A stretch of 64,000 nucleotides of DNA from Elusimicrobiaceae bacterium. GTDB taxonomy: Bacteria; Elusimicrobiota; Elusimicrobia; Elusimicrobiales; Elusimicrobiaceae. The translations under genes were made by a program, and so were the position numbers. The notes below the pieces were generated by a model. The model saw only the letters and a list, made by a program, of their open reading frames with translations, ran no database searches and had not been told where the DNA came from. Positions 15,829 to 24,489 of the stretch are shown here, one piece after another. The stretch spans positions 99,312-163,311 of the forward strand of contig JAFZUQ010000004.1 of NCBI GenBank assembly GCA_017618215.1. Reading direction: 5' to 3'. Every line of letters begins with the position of its first letter. The stretch's first letter is position 1.

Positions 15829-18361
15829 CTATTCTCTTCTTCCAATTTTCAATTAAAGATAGTGCTTGAAGCGGTGTAATTTCATCAGTACGTACCATTT
15901 TAATTTCTTCTAAAATGGGGCTTGAAAATAAATCCATAGAATTTTTTTCTTTTTCTACAATTCCGAAATTTTCACGCCCGCCCAAGTCTTTTAAAATTTT
16001 TCTTGCACGCAAAATACAACTTTGCGGTAAACCGGCAATTTCTGCGACATGTATACCATAAGATTTATCCGCAGCACCGGGTTTAACTTCAAACAGAAAA
16101 TTAAGTTTTATTTCACCATCTGTAGTTTTAAATTCTTCTGCGCGAACATGAAAATTCTTAATTTTTGAATATTTCTTTTCAAGTTCAGTCAACTCAAAAT
16201 AATGCGTTGCAAATAAAACTTTAGGGCCTTGGCCTTGGCTTTTGTATAAATATTCCGTTATAGCCCACGCAATAGAAATACCGTCAAAAGTGGATGTACC
16301 GCGGCCGACTTCATCAAGCAAAACTAAAGTTTTCGGCGTTGCACTTGCCAAAATATTTGCGGCCTCGCGCATTTCCACCATAAATGTTGAATCCCCGCGG
16401 CTTAGGGCATCTTGGGCGCCGATGCGGGTTAATATCTTATCTGTTATCGGTATTTGCGCTTCCAAAGCCGGTACAAAACTTCCCATTTGCGCCATCAAAA
16501 CAATCAAAGCAGTTTGTTTTAAATAGACACTTTTACCGCCCATATTAGGGCCGGTTATTAAAATAATTTGCGGCCCGTCCCCGCCGATAAATAAATTATT
16601 TGGCACAAAACTGCCTGCCGGTATAACTTGTTCGACAAGCGGATGACGGCCCTTTTCTATAATCAAACCTTCATTACTGTCAACGATTTTTGGGCAAGTA
16701 TAACCGCCGTTTTTTGCCGCGACTGCAAGGGAATAAAAACAATCAATCTCAGCAATATTTGCTGCTACTTCTTTTAAGAGTGCGGAATTTGTAAAAAGGT
16801 ATTTTCTTATTTCATCAAAAATGGCACTTTCAAGCCTTAAAGATTTTTCTTCCGCTGATAATATTTGGCCTTCAAGTTGTTTTAACTCTTCCGTTATAAA
16901 GCGTTCGGCATTAACTAAAGTTTGTTTGCGTGTATAAGTTAAAGGTACTTTTTGTAAATGTGTTTTTGTAACTTCAATATAATACCCGAAAAGTGAATTA
17001 AAACCTATTTTTAGGGACGGTATGCCTGTTTTTTCCCTTTCGCGATTTGCAATTTGTTCTAAAACTGCAGAAGAATTTTGTTTTAAATCTCTGAGTTTAT
17101 CAAGTTCCGCATTATAGCCGGCACGAATAATCCCCCCTTCGCTCATCTTTATAGGTGGGGCTTCATTTATAGCAGTAAAAAGCAAAGCGGAAATTTCTTT
17201 GAGTTTAACTAAATTTGATAAAAAAACTTGCTTAAATTTTGGCATTAAATCCGGGTATTTTTTAAACCAATTTTCAAAAGCAAGCAAATTAAATAAAGCT
17301 TTTCTTAAACCAGCCGCTTCACGCGGTGTTAAAGAGGAATTTACAACACGTGTCATAATACGCTGAATATCGCAAATTTCACGTAAAATTAACCCAAGGC
17401 CATTTTGCGCTTGTTCATTTTGAAGCAAGGACGATATTGCACTTTGCCTAAATATAATTTTCTCTTTATTAAGTAAAGGATGCAGGAGCCACTCCTTTAG
17501 TAAACGCGCACCCATTGGCGTCAAAGTATAATCTAAAATACCCCAAAGCGTACTGTTTCTATTTCCGCTTTTGCTGCGCACGAGTTCCAAAGTTTCCACA
17601 GCGCTTGCATCAAGTTGCATGTAGGAAGATATTTTACGATAAACGGGAACAAAATATTCTTTAAAACTTTTGTCCGATTGCTCAGCATACTTTAAAGCCC
17701 CCAAAGCTGCTTTTAAGGCAAGGGGAGTCTCTTCAAAAACAGATGGCCAGGAATCAGGCATTTCAAGCCCCTCAACACTTGGTATTGAAGAAAATGTTAC
17801 GCCTTCCGGTAAAAGTAACTTGGTTTGCAAAGTACCCAAATCCTGTTTTGATAAAATAATTTCACTTGGATTAACACTTGCAAGCAAAGAAGACAAATCA
17901 ATTAAAGACGGATCTTTCTCCCCTTGTGTGAGCCAAAATTCCCCGGTTGAAAATTCAAGGCAGGCAGCGCCCCAAGAATTACGCGATAAAACCAAAGATA
18001 TCAAAAAATTTGGGTTTTTTGCCTCTAAAATTGTATCTTCAAGCACGGTGCCTGGAGTAATAAAACGCACTATTTTACGCTCAAAAAGTTTGGTTTTAGG
18101 GTCAGTTATATTTGAAGTTTGTTCGCAAATTGCAATTTTTTTATTTGCTGCCAAAAGTTTAGCTATATAAGTGTTTGCAGCATGATATGGTACCCCACAC
18201 ATAGGCTCACCGGCACGCGCAGTTAAAGTAAGCCCTAGGATACGGCTGGCCTCTTTGGCATCATCACCAAACATCTCATAAAAATCACCCAGCCTAAAAA
18301 ACAAAAAGGCATGCGAATAGTGCTTTTTTATATCATAATATTGTTGCATTAGGGGTGTCAT
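15821..18361 (-). CDS. mutS: DNA mismatch repair protein MutS
   Basis: Mismatch recognition ATPase, 846 residues. The N-terminal domain has the mismatch-probing motif GDFYEMF and GVPYHA. The clamp and lever domains follow, then the ABC-type ATPase with Walker A GPNMGGKSVYLKQ, GDSTFMVEM, and LLDEVGRGTSTFDG. The start at 18361 (MTPLMQQYYDIK) is chosen because it matches the family; a 40-residue upstream extension would overlap the preceding gene and has no coding character. No Shine-Dalgarno is seen, and a TGTTATAAT box ends six bases before the ATG. It forms an operon with mutL. Confidence 0.95.
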   Translation of the reverse strand: MTPLMQQYYDIKKHYSHAFLFFRLGDFYEMFGDDAKEASRILGLTLTARAGEPMCGVPYHAANTYIAKLLAANKKIAICEQTSNITDPKTKLFERKIVRFITPGTVLEDTILEAKNPNFLISLVLSRNSWGAACLEFSTGEFWLTQGEKDPSLIDLSSLLASVNPSEIILSKQDLGTLQTKLLLPEGVTFSSIPSVEGLEMPDSWPSVFEETPLALKAALGALKYAEQSDKSFKEYFVPVYRKISSYMQLDASAVETLELVRSKSGNRNSTLWGILDYTLTPMGARLLKEWLLHPLLNKEKIIFRQSAISSLLQNEQAQNGLGLILREICDIQRIMTRVVNSSLTPREAAGLRKALFNLLAFENWFKKYPDLMPKFKQVFLSNLVKLKEISALLFTAINEAPPIKMSEGGIIRAGYNAELDKLRDLKQNSSAVLEQIANREREKTGIPSLKIGFNSLFGYYIEVTKTHLQKVPLTYTRKQTLVNAERFITEELKQLEGQILSAEEKSLRLESAIFDEIRKYLFTNSALLKEVAANIAEIDCFYSLAVAAKNGGYTCPKIVDSNEGLIIEKGRHPLVEQVIPAGSFVPNNLFIGGDGPQIILITGPNMGGKSVYLKQTALIVLMAQMGSFVPALEAQIPITDKILTRIGAQDALSRGDSTFMVEMREAANILASATPKTLVLLDEVGRGTSTFDGISIAWAITEYLYKSQGQGPKVLFATHYFELTELEKKYSKIKNFHVRAEEFKTTDGEIKLNFLFEVKPGAADKSYGIHVAEIAGLPQSCILRARKILKDLGGRENFGIVEKEKNSMDLFSSPILEEIKMVRTDEITPLQALSLIENWKKRIDE

Positions 18362-18367
18362 AGTTAA

Positions 18368-18376
18368 ATTATAACA
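18368..18376 (-). promoter_or_regulatory. Extended -10 promoter of mutS (leaderless type)
   Basis: Minus strand TGTTATAAT, a perfect extended -10, with six bases before the mutS ATG. It sits in the 16-base gap after the preceding gene's stop. Confidence 0.6.
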
Positions 18377-18377
18377 T

Positions 18378-19607
18378 TTACAGAGTAAACTTATAGAATA
18401 AATTTGCCTGTAACTTCTTGATTTTTTGCTTTTCCGTTGTAGTACCACCAAGGAAAAGTGCTTCCCCTTCAAATAAGCCACCGCTTAATTTTAAACCCCA
18501 AGTATCGAATTTAAACCCGACATTTAAGTTAATTTCCTTAGCATAATAGTTGCGGTTATTAATATTATCTTTCCCGGAAGAATATACAAAAACACCAAGA
18601 TCGCTATACAGAAATGAATATTTACTAAAATTAAAATCTAAAATTGCATAAAATATTTGTGGGCTTGCCGGCAAAACATTATCATAATTCATACCCCCAT
18701 AAATAATGCCTGTTTGTAATTTATTTGGAAAAGAGTAGAACTTTTCTTTATCGGAAAAGACATAAAAACCTAATTTATTATTTAAAATCCCGGTTTTGTA
18801 AACATTTTGGGAATAGAATTCCCCATTGAAAGCATAACCTTTATATGGAATTTGACGTGTGATACTTGGTTTTATAGTTTCTTTTTCCCCTCCGTTTTTG
18901 GCACCGTAAAAATGAAGACCGGAAGTTTCAGTCAAAAACAAATCAATACCCGCCCCGAAAACAAAAAGTTTTGAATTTATTTTATCAGTATTTTGCGAAT
19001 ACTTCTTGTTTTGATAGAAATAGAAACCGGATATATTTAACCAACTTAACGGTTTTGCAGTAATATTAGTACCGGACAGTTTGGCTTTGGTGTCATTTTC
19101 AATTTGTGACTCTTGCACCAAAAGCAAAGAATAATCTATATATTTACCGGTAAACTTATGCTTTAAACCATCTAAAGAAGTCGGAAGAGCGAGATCTGCA
19201 GATAAATTATCACCATAATATATGAAAGGAGCAAGTCTTTCATCAACGAAATCGAAACGACCGAGGTAAAAGTCAAAATTATTAATCTGATAATTTAAAT
19301 ATGCCTGCCAAATTTTTATATCGGTTTGGGTTTTGTCCCTATGGATTGAATAATAAGAAGTCCTAGCATAAGGCAAAAAATTAAAAGATAAATTTTCATT
19401 TACATGATAAGCAAAGTCTACATCAAGTTTTAGGTAAGCTGCTTTATAATCACTCAAAAAATTATTCGGCACATTAGCCTTACTGGCAAACAATTTTAAT
19501 TTTGTGTCAAATTCTATGTCATCATGCAAACCACCTGCCAGCAATGGGGTTGCCATAAACAACAATACCACAGCATAAAATTTAAATAGAATATGCTTTT
19601 TAGACAT
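18378..19607 (-). CDS. Porin-like outer-membrane beta-barrel protein
   Basis: A 409-residue protein with a signal peptide (hydrophobic FYAVVLLFMATPLLAG, likely cut after LLA or LAG). Alternating polar and aromatic strands run throughout, for example FDFYLGRFDFVDERLAPFIYYG, and the C-terminus is ANLFYKFTL. The pattern resembles the alginate-export/porin type of barrel. The specific family and substrate are not recognised. It has its own extended -10 promoter with a near-palindrome just upstream, and lies between murD and mutS without an evident functional link. Confidence 0.7.
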   Translation of the reverse strand: MSKKHILFKFYAVVLLFMATPLLAGGLHDDIEFDTKLKLFASKANVPNNFLSDYKAAYLKLDVDFAYHVNENLSFNFLPYARTSYYSIHRDKTQTDIKIWQAYLNYQINNFDFYLGRFDFVDERLAPFIYYGDNLSADLALPTSLDGLKHKFTGKYIDYSLLLVQESQIENDTKAKLSGTNITAKPLSWLNISGFYFYQNKKYSQNTDKINSKLFVFGAGIDLFLTETSGLHFYGAKNGGEKETIKPSITRQIPYKGYAFNGEFYSQNVYKTGILNNKLGFYVFSDKEKFYSFPNKLQTGIIYGGMNYDNVLPASPQIFYAILDFNFSKYSFLYSDLGVFVYSSGKDNINNRNYYAKEINLNVGFKFDTWGLKLSGGLFEGEALFLGGTTTEKQKIKKLQANLFYKFTL

Positions 19608-19635
19608 TACACCTACACCAACTGAATATAGGTAA

Positions 19636-19644
19636 ATTTTAGCA
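19636..19644 (-). promoter_or_regulatory. Extended -10 promoter of the porin-like gene
   Basis: Minus strand TGCTAAAAT. The predicted leader is about 22 bases and contains AGGTG near the start codon. Confidence 0.5.
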
Positions 19645-19650
19645 TTTATA

Positions 19651-19666
19651 TTGTGCTAGCGCACAA
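19651..19666. promoter_or_regulatory. Possible operator palindrome
   Basis: TTGTGC, four-base centre TAGC, GCACAA. It lies directly upstream of the -10 box of the porin-like gene, in the -35 region, where a regulator could act. Confidence 0.3.
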
Positions 19667-19685
19667 AATATTCGAGATAAAAAAT

Positions 19686-21062
19686 TTATTTTTTCTTGCT
19701 TTTAATATAATCTAAAACTATTTTTTTGAATTTTCGGCCCCTGTCTTCAAAATCCTTAAATTGGTCAAAAGAAGAACATGCAGGCGAAAGTAGTAGAATA
19801 TCCCCACGCTTTGCCTGGCTAAAAATATATTCAACGGCATTTTTCAAGTTGCCTTTTTCAATTACCGGGAAATAAGGGCCGATATCTTGCTTAATAATAG
19901 GGCTAGACTCGCCGATTAAAACCACTTGTTTACAATATCTTTGAAGATATGGAAGCAGAGGCGTATAAGGTGAACCTTTATGCCTGCCACCCAAAATAAG
20001 CCAAATATTATTTGCGCCGTTAAAAGATTTTAAAGCCGGAATAGTACTTTCGATATTTGTTGCTTTGGAGTCATTATAACACTTAATTCCCTTAAACTCT
20101 GCAAAATATTCTATTCGGTGTTCAAGGCAATTAAAAATATCAAAACCTTTCTGGACTGCTTTTTGGCTAACACCTCCGGCAAATGCCATTAAAGAGGCTG
20201 CCATAGCATTTTCAATATTATGAATACCGACAAGTAGCTTTGGGGGTTTTAAATGCGCACGTGAGGAAAATATAAGTTCATCTCCATCATAAAAAACATC
20301 AACCCTAACACTATGTTTAACTTCGGATGAAAATGTTAAAACATGACTTTTTGCCTTTTTTATGAGGCTTACGCAAACAGTATCACCGCCATTGGTAATA
20401 AAGAAATCATTTTCGCCTTGTTGTTTAAAAACTTTGCTTTTTGCAAAAATATAATTATCAATACCTCCATGATGGTCTAGATGATCCGGCGTAATATTCA
20501 AAAGAGAGGAACAAAAAGGTTTAAAGTAAGTACTATCTTCAAGTTGATAGCTTGACACTTCCAAAACTATCAAAGAATTTTCTTCAATTTTATCTGCATA
20601 GCTTGTTAAAGGGGTGCCGATATTACCTGCAACATAAACTTTTTGCTTTGATTTAATTTCTTTTACATGCTCTTTTAAAATTTCACCTAGCATTACCGTA
20701 GTGGTACTTTTACCATTTGTACCTGTAACCGCAAAAACTTTGACGCTTTTAGGAATGAAAGCCAAAGCAATTTCAATTTCACTAAATATCGGTTTTTTAA
20801 AATCTTTTATTTTCCTGATAACCGCGTCGAAATGGCTAACACCCGGGCTTTTAATAAAAAAATCACAGTCAAAAAATTGTTTTGGGAAACCGCCAGTAAA
20901 AACTTCAATACCTTCAAGGCCTACCGGCAAAGGTAAATGACGAGAATCTGCTAAAATCACTTTAAAACCTTGCCTATGCAAAAATTTTGCAGCAGCCTGC
21001 CCGCTTTTGCCAAGCCCTATAACACCTGCGGTTTTACCTTTAAATTTTTTGAAACTAAACAT
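19686..21062 (-). CDS. murD: UDP-N-acetylmuramoylalanine--D-glutamate ligase
   Basis: Adds D-Glu to UDP-MurNAc-L-Ala in cytoplasmic peptidoglycan synthesis. The 458-residue protein has the N-terminal Rossmann motif GVIGLGKSGQAAAKFL, the ATP loop VTGTNGKSTTT at about residues 112-122, LNITPDHLDHHGG with the carbamylated-Lys region nearby, and the C-terminal LILGGRHKG and LSPACSSFDQF typical of MurD. Its start overlaps the end of murE by eight bases. Confidence 0.95.
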   Translation of the reverse strand: MFSFKKFKGKTAGVIGLGKSGQAAAKFLHRQGFKVILADSRHLPLPVGLEGIEVFTGGFPKQFFDCDFFIKSPGVSHFDAVIRKIKDFKKPIFSEIEIALAFIPKSVKVFAVTGTNGKSTTTVMLGEILKEHVKEIKSKQKVYVAGNIGTPLTSYADKIEENSLIVLEVSSYQLEDSTYFKPFCSSLLNITPDHLDHHGGIDNYIFAKSKVFKQQGENDFFITNGGDTVCVSLIKKAKSHVLTFSSEVKHSVRVDVFYDGDELIFSSRAHLKPPKLLVGIHNIENAMAASLMAFAGGVSQKAVQKGFDIFNCLEHRIEYFAEFKGIKCYNDSKATNIESTIPALKSFNGANNIWLILGGRHKGSPYTPLLPYLQRYCKQVVLIGESSPIIKQDIGPYFPVIEKGNLKNAVEYIFSQAKRGDILLLSPACSSFDQFKDFEDRGRKFKKIVLDYIKSKKK

Positions 21063-22497
21063 AATTTTTAAGGGCTTTTAAGGCCTCTTCCTCATCTGAA
21101 AAATGTATTTTGCCGATTGGTAAAATCTGATAATCTTCGTGACCTTTACCGGCAATTAAAACTATATCGCCTGCTTTGGCTTGAGCTATTGCTTTATTTA
21201 TTGCTTTGCGCCTGTCAAGTTCCACTTCATAATTTTTATTTTCGCCGACACCTGCCAAAATATCTTTCAAAATATTTTGCGGATCTTCACGGCGCGGATT
21301 ATCGTTAGTAATAATAACCCAGTCGCTGTTTTTTACCGTGCAAGCACCCATTAAAGGACGTTTTGTTGTATCGCGCTCGCCACCGCAACCAAAGACAGTT
21401 ATAATTTTACCTCTTCTGTAAGGTTTAACGGTATCAAAAGCACGCAGTAAAGCCTCTTCCGTATAGGCAAAATCTACAAAAACATAAAAGGGCTGGCCTA
21501 CTTTTATGGCTTGCATGCGGCCTGCAACACCCTGCAACTTTGCAATACCTTTGATTGCGGTTTCTAATTTTATTCCGTAAGTACTTGCCGCCGCAATTGC
21601 CGCCAAAGCATTATAAACATTATGTGCACCAAGTAAATTTATTTTGGCTTTTTGACCGTTTACTTCAAAAGTCACACCATCTAAAGACGGGCAAATATTT
21701 GTTGCCACAAAATCTGCTTTACACTTTTTTATTGAATAAGTTAAAACTTTGATTTTACCTTCAAGCATTTTATAAAGTTTTTGCCCATACTCGTCGTCAA
21801 TATTTATAATTGCCGTTTTGTTTTGTTTTGGGTTTTGGGGGTTAAGTAAACTTTCAAAAAGTTTATATTTTGCTTTAAAGTAATTTTCAAAAGTATGGTG
21901 AAAATCTAGGTGATCGCGTTGCAAATTTGTAAAAATTGCCGTGTCAAAATTAACGCCTTCAACGCGTTTTAACTCAAGCGCATGGGAAGAAACTTCCATA
22001 ATGCAACTGTCCGCTTTCCGGTTAACCGCAGTATGTAAAATATTTTGCAAAGTTAATGCGGCAGGTGTCGTATTGGGGGCTTTGCTTAAAACTTGGCGGT
22101 TAATCCTGTAATTTATTGTACCCAAAACTGCCGGAATTTTACCTGCCTCAAGCAAAATGCTTTCAAGTAAATAAGAAATACTTGTTTTACCTTTTGTGCC
22201 TGTTATGGCAAACATTTTGAGTTTATTAGACGGGTTATCATAAAATTTAAGTGCCGCAGCGGCCATAGATGCCTCAATATTTTCAACTAAAACCGCCTCT
22301 TTATAATCCAATTTTTCTTGGCTGATAATAGCGCAAGCGCCGTTTTGCAAAGCAGCGGGGATAAATTTATGACCGTCAACAGTATGCCCTTTAATTGCAA
22401 AAAATACAAAGCCCTTTTGCACTTTTTGGGAGTCTTGGGTTAAACCTAAAACCTCACAATCAAAAGTTGCGGTTGGAAAAAGTTCTCTAAGTTTCAT
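21055..22497 (-). CDS. murE: UDP-MurNAc-tripeptide synthetase (meso-diaminopimelate type)
   Basis: Adds the third amino acid to UDP-MurNAc-L-Ala-D-Glu. The 480-residue protein has the ATP loop ITGTKGKTS, the phosphate and substrate motifs NTTPAALTLQ and MEVSSHALELKR, TNLQRDHLDFHH, and the C-terminal DNPRREDP at about residue 400. DNPR is the meso-diaminopimelate signature, so the wall is probably of Gram-negative A1-gamma type. The start at 22497 (MKLRELFP) matches family length; the first possible start at 22515 would run into the divergent gene's coding region. The order on the minus strand is murE then murD. Confidence 0.93.
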   Translation of the reverse strand: MKLRELFPTATFDCEVLGLTQDSQKVQKGFVFFAIKGHTVDGHKFIPAALQNGACAIISQEKLDYKEAVLVENIEASMAAAALKFYDNPSNKLKMFAITGTKGKTSISYLLESILLEAGKIPAVLGTINYRINRQVLSKAPNTTPAALTLQNILHTAVNRKADSCIMEVSSHALELKRVEGVNFDTAIFTNLQRDHLDFHHTFENYFKAKYKLFESLLNPQNPKQNKTAIINIDDEYGQKLYKMLEGKIKVLTYSIKKCKADFVATNICPSLDGVTFEVNGQKAKINLLGAHNVYNALAAIAAASTYGIKLETAIKGIAKLQGVAGRMQAIKVGQPFYVFVDFAYTEEALLRAFDTVKPYRRGKIITVFGCGGERDTTKRPLMGACTVKNSDWVIITNDNPRREDPQNILKDILAGVGENKNYEVELDRRKAINKAIAQAKAGDIVLIAGKGHEDYQILPIGKIHFSDEEEALKALKNYV

Positions 22498-22510
22498 AAA
22501 ATATATTATG
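22473..22510. promoter_or_regulatory. Overlapping divergent promoters of murE and the DUF2400 gene
   Basis: Plus strand: -35 TTGGAA (22473-22478), 18-base spacer, -10 TAAAAT (22497-22502), then five bases to the ATG at 22508. Minus strand: CATAAT (22505-22510), then seven bases to the ATG at 22497. Each -10 box overlaps the other gene's first codons. No Shine-Dalgarno is seen on either side. Confidence 0.45.
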
Positions 22511-23290
22511 CTCAAAAAATCTTTACTTGAAAAATTATATACAAAATATAACCACTTATGTTATGTTTCGCCGGACCCTTTACAGTTTTGCCGCCCTTAT
22601 AAATACAGGGAACAACAAGAAGTTGTATGCCTTATTGCCGCATCATTTGCTTACGGCAATGTTAAGCAGATAATAAAGGCCGTTAATAATATTTTACTTA
22701 ATTTAGGGCCGCGTCCGAAAGACTTTCTTTTAAAAACCACTAAACCCGAACTTAAAAAAATGTTTAAAAACTTTAAATACCGCTTTACAACAGGGGCGGA
22801 AACGGCTGATTTTTTGTGGGCAATCTCCCAAACTTTAAAAGAATACGGCAGTTTGGAAAATTTATTTTTAAAATTCTATAAACCGAATAAAGATTTTGTT
22901 TTTGCACTTAAAAGTTTTGCCGCACATTTAAGAAGTTACGGAAATATTAACACCCTTATACCTAACCCCGAAAAAAACAGCGCCTTAAAACGTTTAAATT
23001 TATTCTTACGCTGGTGCGTTAGGTGCGATGAAGTGGATCTTGGTTGTTGGAAAGGTGTAGATTGCGCTGATTTGCTTATTCCCCTAGATGTTCATATGCA
23101 CCGCGCGGCAAAAAGTTTGGGGCTCACTAAACGCAATCAGGCGGACTTAAAAACTGCTTTGGAAATTTCCGCAAATTTAGCTAAAATTAACCCAAAAGAT
23201 CCTATAAAATATGATTTTTGCTTAACTCGTTTCGGCATTCGCCCCGACATGAGTGAAAAGGATTTGGAAGAATTGGCTAAAAAGTTGTAA
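22508..23290 (+). CDS. TIGR02757/DUF2400 family protein
   Basis: A 260-residue protein of a conserved family without established function. Characteristic parts are DPLQFCRPYKYREQQEVV, CLIAASFAYGNV, RWCVRCDEVDLGCWKGV, LLIPLDVHMHRAAKSLGL and the C-terminal KYDFCLTRFGIRPDM. The His and Cys residues in these blocks are suggestive of a helix-hairpin nuclease or metal-binding fold, but that is inference. It is divergent from murE with only ten bases between the two start codons. Confidence 0.8.
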   Translation: MLKKSLLEKLYTKYNHLCYVSPDPLQFCRPYKYREQQEVVCLIAASFAYGNVKQIIKAVNNILLNLGPRPKDFLLKTTKPELKKMFKNFKYRFTTGAETADFLWAISQTLKEYGSLENLFLKFYKPNKDFVFALKSFAAHLRSYGNINTLIPNPEKNSALKRLNLFLRWCVRCDEVDLGCWKGVDCADLLIPLDVHMHRAAKSLGLTKRNQADLKTALEISANLAKINPKDPIKYDFCLTRFGIRPDMSEKDLEELAKKL

Positions 23291-23303
23291 ATCCTATATC
23301 ACT

Positions 23304-24470
23304 TTAAATCACAGGAAGTGCAGATTGTGAATTGCTTACTAAACAATATATGATATAAGATAATGATGAGATAATTAAAATTGCACCCAAAACTACCAGA
23401 TAATAATAGTATCCTAATTTGCGAAATAAAATATTAGTAGGTTTTTCTATGAAATGATATGTAATAACTCCAACAATAATTACAGTTAAACATAGCAATA
23501 CAATAAATAATAGAGCATGATTAGCAATAAACGGGCTATTTAAATCTAACGAATATACAACTAAATATATAACCAAAATATGCGTTAAAAATATAGAATA
23601 AGAATATTTGCCTATTGCGACAGAAAAATTATTATTCAATAAATTTGATAGAAGCCCCTTATTTAATAAAAATACGTATAATAATGCCAAAAAAGATATA
23701 ATAACTATCATTTCATTAGGCCATTTAGCACATGTTACTAAATAAATACTAAATATCAACAAAAAAGTTTCTATAAACCCATATATTAACTTTCCATTAT
23801 TATTTTTTTGTCTTACTAAGTTGTTTCTATTAAAATTGGAATAGGTATAAAACAAAAATATTCCTAACCCCATACCGCCTACAGCCCTCAATAAAGGAAG
23901 AGGCAATATTCCATAAAGGCCCTCATATCTTGAAGAAATAGTTCCAGTATTAATCAGTATAATATAAGAAAACAATACTATAATACTTAGCAATAAGTTC
24001 GCTGTTTTAGCAGTACAAGATTTATATAAATAAAAAAGAAATAAAGAAGAAAAAAATAAAGCAGATACAAACCAAGAAACACCTGTATCACCTCTGGTTA
24101 TACCTATACCGTTTAACAAAAACAAACTATATATCCTGTTATAGAAATTACCTTGCGCGGCAGGCATATGCCAACTATCCATACATACCAAACACAACGT
24201 ATAAAAAGCTAATACCGGCCATAACCTTATTAATTTTTTCTTTATATATGCAAATATATCTTGATTGATATCCAAAGTATAAGAAAAGAAAAACCCGCTT
24301 AATATAAAGAAAAATTCCACAGCAAGACCCGGCGCATTTCTATGTGAGTTAATAAAACTAAATACAGGGTTTTGGTAAATAAAAGTAAACAACCAAAAAT
24401 GGCAATATACTATTACCATAGCGAAAACAAAACGTAAAAAATAAATATTTTTATATTGATGTTTTTCCAT
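23304..24470 (-). CDS. Acyltransferase 3 family membrane protein
   Basis: A 388-residue inner-membrane protein with about ten helices. The N-terminal motif IYFLRFVFAMVIVYCHFW contains the conserved catalytic His, and PGLAVEFFFILSGFFFSY is the second family block. Such enzymes O-acetylate or succinylate surface polysaccharides, lipids or peptidoglycan. The substrate is unknown here. Its only close neighbour on this strand is comEC, whose end is 20 bases downstream of nothing shared; the gene has its own likely leaderless promoter (24477-24482). Confidence 0.85.
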   Translation of the reverse strand: MEKHQYKNIYFLRFVFAMVIVYCHFWLFTFIYQNPVFSFINSHRNAPGLAVEFFFILSGFFFSYTLDINQDIFAYIKKKLIRLWPVLAFYTLCLVCMDSWHMPAAQGNFYNRIYSLFLLNGIGITRGDTGVSWFVSALFFSSLFLFYLYKSCTAKTANLLLSIIVLFSYIILINTGTISSRYEGLYGILPLPLLRAVGGMGLGIFLFYTYSNFNRNNLVRQKNNNGKLIYGFIETFLLIFSIYLVTCAKWPNEMIVIISFLALLYVFLLNKGLLSNLLNNNFSVAIGKYSYSIFLTHILVIYLVVYSLDLNSPFIANHALLFIVLLCLTVIIVGVITYHFIEKPTNILFRKLGYYYYLVVLGAILIISSLSYIIYCLVSNSQSALPVI

Positions 24471-24476
24471 ATAATA

Positions 24477-24482
24477 ATTATA
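24477..24482 (-). promoter_or_regulatory. -10 box of the acyltransferase gene (leaderless type)
   Basis: Minus strand TATAAT with six bases before the ATG at 24470 and no Shine-Dalgarno. A -35 TTTGTA lies 16 bases upstream. Confidence 0.5.
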
Positions 24483-24489
24483 TCAAAAT

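Noticed and set aside
18362..18481. Forty-residue N-terminal extension of MutS
   Set aside because: It overlaps the end of the porin-like gene, contains the mutS promoter box, and is absent from the MutS family.
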